64,000 nucleotides of DNA from Stomoxys calcitrans. Lineage: Eukaryota; Arthropoda; Insecta; Diptera; Muscidae. The translations under genes and the position numbers were made by a program. Positions 59,877 to 64,000 of this stretch are shown in pieces; the first letter of the stretch is position 1; the number at the start of each line of letters is the position of its first letter. Under the pieces are notes generated by a model that did not search any database, was not told the DNA's origin, and saw only the letters and a list, made by a program, of their open reading frames with translations. The stretch spans positions 147,833,551-147,897,550 of the forward strand of contig NC_081555.1 in the NCBI RefSeq assembly GCF_963082655.1, in the 5' to 3' direction.

Positions 59877-60388
59877 ACCCACCACCATAGGACTAATCTA
59901 GACATTCCGTTTGTCACACCTCGAAATACTGATCTCGGACCCCATAAAGTATATATATTCTTGATCGTCTCAACATCCTGAGTCGATCTAGCCGTGTCCG
60001 TCTGTCAAGATCACGATAGCGGTCAAACGCGTAGAGCTAGCCATTTGGAATTTTGGAGATTGCAAATGGGCTATATCGGATTTGGATTAGATTTGGATAT
60101 AGCTCCCATATAAACCGATCTTCCGATTTAACTTCTTGAGCCCCTGGAAGCCTTAATTTTTGTCCGATTTGGCTGAAACTTTGCACATAGTATTCTGCTA
60201 TGACTTCCAATAAATGTGCCGAGTACGGCCTAAATCGGTATATAACCTGATATAGCTCCCATATAAATCGATCTACCGATTTGACCACTTAAGCCCGATT
60301 TGACTACTTAAGCCGCAAGTTTTGTTCGATTTGGCTGAAATTTTGCATATAGTGTTCTGTTTTGACCTTCAATAGCTGTGTCAAGTAC
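59877..60388 (-). repeat. DINE-like subfamily D, truncated
   Basis: ACCACCATAGGAC, AAGTATATATATTCTTGATC, GTCTCAACATCCTGAGTCGA core, and two to three D units (GCCCCTGGAAGCCTTAATTT). It stops at GTCAAGTACGTAG. Confidence 0.75.
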
Positions 60389-60526
60389 GTAGTAGAAATC
60401 CGAAAGAGAAAATGGACTTGGTTGGGTCATATCCTATGCCGACCGTAAAATGATATAGCGAAAAATTTTCTAGACTTGAACCCGCGAAGACAGCGAATGA
60501 GCGGACGCGCGTAATAAGCGTAATCT
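60389..60526 (+). pseudogene. Short LINE-like fragment
   Basis: The + frame reads KRKWTWLGHILCRP, a stop, then NDIAKNFLDLNPRRQRMSGR, similar to the C-terminal WLGH..R motif of LINE reverse transcriptases. Too short to place in a clade. Confidence 0.45.
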
Positions 60527-62240
60527 GCGTAAATAAGCAGAATTGTCGCTTTTTAAAGTAAAGATCAGCCAGAAGTATTGCAAGAGCTACCAATGCATCC
60601 AGAACAAGTAAAAAGGCGTAAAGTTCGGCCGGGCCGAACTTTGGATACCCACCACCTCGGGTATATATATAAACCACCTTTCGTCAAATCCGGGGAAAAA
60701 TGTATACCTTATGACCCCTAGCAGCTATATAGAAATATGTTCCGATTTGGACCAAATACTAATAAGTACAAGTCATTGTTCAACTGTGTAAAACAAAAAT
60801 TTTGCTCTTTTTAGTAGCTATATCTAAAAATAAACCACTCTGTACCATAGACGACACGGACGTCGAAAAGCCTAGCATACGGCACTGTGTCAAATTTCAG
60901 TGAAATCGGATTGTAAAAGCGCCTTTTATTGGGCCAAGGTTTTCCATCGAGGTATGGGTCTATATGGCAGCTATATCCAAATCTGGACCGATTTCGACCA
61001 AGTTGCAGATACATATCGAAGAGCTTAACACAACTCAATGTCCCAAATTTCGGCGAAATCGGACTATAAATGCGCTTTTTATGGCCCCAAAACTATAAAT
61101 CAAGAGATCGGTCTATATTGCAGCTATATCCAAATCTGGACCTATCTGAGCCGAATTGAAAAATAATATCGAAAGTTTTATCACAACTAACTGTCCCAAA
61201 TTTCGGCGACATCGGACAATAAATGTGCCTTTTATGGGCTCAAAACCTTAAATCGGCAGATCGGTCTATATGGCAGCTATATCCAAAACTGCACCGATCT
61301 GGAAAAAATTGGCGAAGGATGTCGAAGGACCTAAGACAACTCACTCTCCCAAATTTCAGCAAAATCGGATAATAAATGTGGCTTTTATGGGTCTAAGACC
61401 CTAAATCGGCAGATCGGTCTATATGGCAGCTATATCCAAAACTGCACCGATCTGGAAAAAATTGGCGAAGGATGTCGAAGGACCTAAGACAACTCACTGT
61501 CCCAAATTTCAGCAAAATCGGATAATTAATGTGGCTTTTATGGGTCTAAGATCCTAAATCGGAGGATCGGTCTATATGGGGGCTATATCTAGATATAGTC
61601 CGATTTGGACCATCTTCGAACTTTACCTGCTTATGGGCAAAAAAAGAATCTGTGCAAAGTTTCAGCTCAATATCTCAATTTTTGAAGACTGTAGCGTGAT
61701 TTCAACAGACAGACGGACAGACGGACGGACATGTCTAGATCGTCTTAGATTTTTACGCTGATCAAGAATATATATACTTTAAAGGGTCGGAAATGGATAT
61801 TTCGATGTGTTGCAAACGGAATGACAAAATGAATATACCCCCATCCTTCGGTGGTGGGTATGAAAATCACAGTTTCGTGCGGTTTATGGGCTGGCGGTAC
61901 TATTGGACCGTACTTCTTCAAATATAATGCGAATCGTTATGTGAATAGTGAGCGCTATCGTGAAATGATATCCAACTTTTTTTTTTGCCCAAAGTGCATG
62001 GCACGTGGTTTCAACTAGACGGTACCAAATGCCATACAGCACGCGTAACAATGGACTTATTGAGAGGCGAGATCGGTGAACATTTTATTTCACTTTCGAG
62101 ACGAGTTAATTGGCCGCCTAGATCATGCAATTTAAAGCCTTTAAACTATTTTTTGTGAGGCTATGTTATAGCTCATGTCTATACTGATAAGCCCGCTTCA
62201 ATTGACGCATTGGAAGACAATATTGAAGTACTTATATTAT
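60527..62240 (+). pseudogene. Mariner-type transposase remnant, split by a DINE-B
   Basis: The left piece encodes NKQNCR...DQPEVLQELPMHPE (60530-60602). The right piece, after the insert, encodes CGLWAGGTIGPYFF, ERYREMISNFF, CHTARVTMDLLRGEIGEHFI, NWPPRSCNLKPLNYF and YTDKPASIDALEDNIE (61880-62230). Several bases are lost or changed, the third catalytic Asp is Asn (SCN), and a stop follows NYFL. It belongs to the QQDG-type family like the intact element at 49.7 kb, but a different lineage. Confidence 0.8.
60604..61862 (+). repeat. DINE-like subfamily B inserted into a mariner remnant
   Basis: CAAGTAAAAAGGCGTAAAGT, TTCGGCCGGGCCGAA, six to seven monomers, (GACA/GGAC)n at 61707-61730, AAGAATATATATACTTTAAA core, ends GGTGGTGGGTATG. 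The transposase reading resumes on the other side, so the ends are well fixed. Two adjacent monomers (anchor at 61255 and 61408) are almost identical, a recent 153-bp duplication. Confidence 0.9.
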
Positions 62241-62965
62241 TTAAGATTCTTCCCGGCCGAAATTTTCGTAATTTTTTTCGTCATGCTTATTGGATTTGAA
62301 GGTTTCCTATTTAAGTTAGACAACATGTTGGCCATAAATTTAATGCTTTTCATATTTTCAGAAATAAGTGACAATTTTTCCACACGAAGAAAGAAAGTTT
62401 TTATTTACCTTAAGTCTGTATTGACAATATTTTCATCGATTTAAGCATCTTAATTTTACCAATCCATCAAAGGAAACCAATAAAAGCTTACCCGTTGATT
62501 GTCTTCATTATCTTTAAGCCATGCACGTATTCCCCATTCGCAATTGAAATCCTTTGTATGTAGCTGCGTTTTTCTCCTCTTCCCTTCTATAAGTTACACT
62601 GAAAAAGGAGAAAACATTGAAAGACAGACAACAATATTGCAAATTAATTTTAATTTGTTCTGTATGCAATTCATTAATGTGGCATTTGTGTCTTTTATTT
62701 TTTGTCCGAGTTGCAACATCACACCCTGCAACAGGCTGAGTTGCAAGGATGGTCTGTTGATTTTCATTCCAACAACAATTGAAATGCAAATGGTTTTGCA
62801 TGACATGCATTCCATTTTATTACATTTCCTTTAAGTAAATGACCTTCATATGGTAAATCATGTAGATGTGTGTATGTAGGTGCTTTAAACAGGAAAAATA
62901 GGCTTAATAAGTATCTGTATTTTTAAGAAGGCTAATGAGCTTAAAACTTAATCAGACTGCACTCA
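62241..62965. other. Unique sequence, nothing recognised
   Basis: AT-rich. Opposing ORFs at 62.5-62.8 kb show no domain pattern. Confidence 0.45.
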
Positions 62966-63135
62966 TTGAATGTTCATGGAAATTTAGTAGTAATAACCGT
63001 TGTTTCATTGGAACGTCGCCTATATTCTCCATTACCGCAACCTGGTCCATATATTTTACAAAGAATCTTTCTCTCAAATACTCCAAGCACTGCCTCATGT
63101 GCTTTCACAAGTACCCAACAGTCGGAAAGTATAGC
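62966..63135 (-). pseudogene. RTE-type LINE fragment (reverse transcriptase C-terminal part)
   Basis: The minus frame reads LVKAHEAVLGVFERKILCKI, then YGP and GNGEYRRRSNE, matching the RTE copy at 41.05-41.16 kb. About 170 bp only. Confidence 0.7.
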
Positions 63136-63149
63136 CTCCACGAGATAAC

Positions 63150-64000
63150 GTCCAGTAATGAGTTGAGGCTGATAGATTTCGCCGTGGCACCAGATTTCAA
63201 CATAAAAATATCCACAAAGCCACATGGTTGTCACCCGATCAAAACACGAGAAACCAAATTGATCACGTTGTGATCGATGGTAGGCATTCATCCAGCGTCT
63301 TAGATGTACGATCAATCCATGGAGCGAATATAGATTCGGATCATTACCTTGTTGCAGCAAAATTTCGCACCCGTTTGAACATGGCGAGGAAAGTACGATC
63401 TGACACTACACGGAAGGTGAACATTGAAAAGCTGCAAGCACAACAAATGGCAGCGGCATACTCCACTAGACTGACCCAACTACTTGATGAAAGCACTCCT
63501 TGTTCCTATGATATAATGACGTAGTGGCAAACTATTGCCCACACCATGGAAAATGCCGCGAAATCCGTACTTTGTTACCGGAAGCCCCCTCCAAGAAACC
63601 CATGGTACGACCAAGAGTGCCGAGATGCTACTGAGGCCAAGAATGCGGCATACAGAGCAACCCTGCAGTCAGTAGCAACGCGCCAGATGAAGGAGAGGTA
63701 TCGGGAGAAAAGGAGAGAGGAGAAACGTCTATTCCGCAGAAAGAAAAAGGAAATGGAAAGACGTGAGTGTGAGCGAATTGAGATGTACAGCAGTCAGAAT
63801 GAAGTCCGGAAATTCTAGCAAAGAATTAAACATCAAACCCATGGCTTTGGTGCAGGCGCATCCTCCTGCAGAGACAGAGAAGGAAATCTGGAAACTGACA
63901 CAGATAACATGTTCCCTTGTTGATATGGAAAGAACATTTTACCCAACTGGTAGTGTCCGATGTTGGCGGCGAAGAGGATACCGCAGAACCAATCCCTGAT
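63150..64000 (+). pseudogene. RTE-type LINE, endonuclease end and linker (cut by window)
   Basis: LRLIDFAVAPDFNIKISTKP, then with a frameshift SPDQNTRNQIDHVVIDGRHS, DVRSIHGANIDSDHYLVAAK (the SDHY motif ends the APE-type endonuclease), then the basic linker NPWYDQECRDATEAKNAAYR and KRREEKRLFRRKKKEMERRE. Stops at 63522 and 63819 break it. It continues past the right edge. Confidence 0.8.

Overview
The window is fly nuclear DNA, most likely from a muscid or other calyptrate fly. It has GT-AG introns, very AT-rich unique sequence, tRNA-derived SINEs, jockey- and RTE-type LINEs, mariner-type transposons, and many DINE-1/mini-me-like (Helitron-related) elements ending in a TTCGGCCGGGCCGAA palindrome. 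The species assignment is inference. No bacterial or viral features were seen.

One protein-coding host gene can be assembled. It is a secreted or membrane-anchored multicopper oxidase (laccase family) on the + strand, in four coding exons: 18096-18315, 46278-46459, 54071-56338 and 56398-56796. All three junctions are GT-AG and phase-compatible, and the first of two VWC-like cysteine modules is only complete when exon 2 is joined to exon 3. The predicted precursor has 1022 residues: signal peptide, low-complexity linker, two VWC-like modules, the insect-laccase cysteine cluster, three cupredoxin domains with all ten copper-binding histidines plus the type-1 cysteine, and a hydrophobic C-terminus. 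This layout fits insect MCO1 (Drosophila Mco1) best. Introns 1 and 2 are about 28.0 kb and 7.6 kb and are mostly transposon.

Layout: 1-18000 is 5' flank, with a Helitron-like tandem element (family C), DINE-like copies, MITEs and SINEs. 18000-18320 is exon 1. 18320-46277 is intron 1: DINE-like arrays, two decayed jockey LINEs (20.7-24.6 kb and 27.1-31.1 kb), a second family C copy, an RTE 3' end and MITEs. 46278-46459 is exon 2. 46460-54070 is intron 2: a 2.1 kb DINE-B with a 459-bp higher-order repeat, then a perfect 137-bp-arm inverted repeat whose (TA)n centre holds an apparently intact 1.3 kb mariner-type transposon, then more DINE copies up to about 40 bp before exon 3. 54071-56796 is the catalytic part of the oxidase. 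56797-64000 is 3' flank with a MITE, DINE copies, a mariner remnant split by a DINE, and RTE fragments running off the right edge.

The dominant pattern is a family of mini-me/DINE-1-like elements whose internal tandem arrays, in three diverged subfamilies (called A, B and D here), keep the same 153-bp monomer. Orientation + for these means the palindrome (head) end comes first, and - means the (TA)n/(GTCY)n (tail) end comes first. Element boundaries are approximate unless a nested insertion fixes them.
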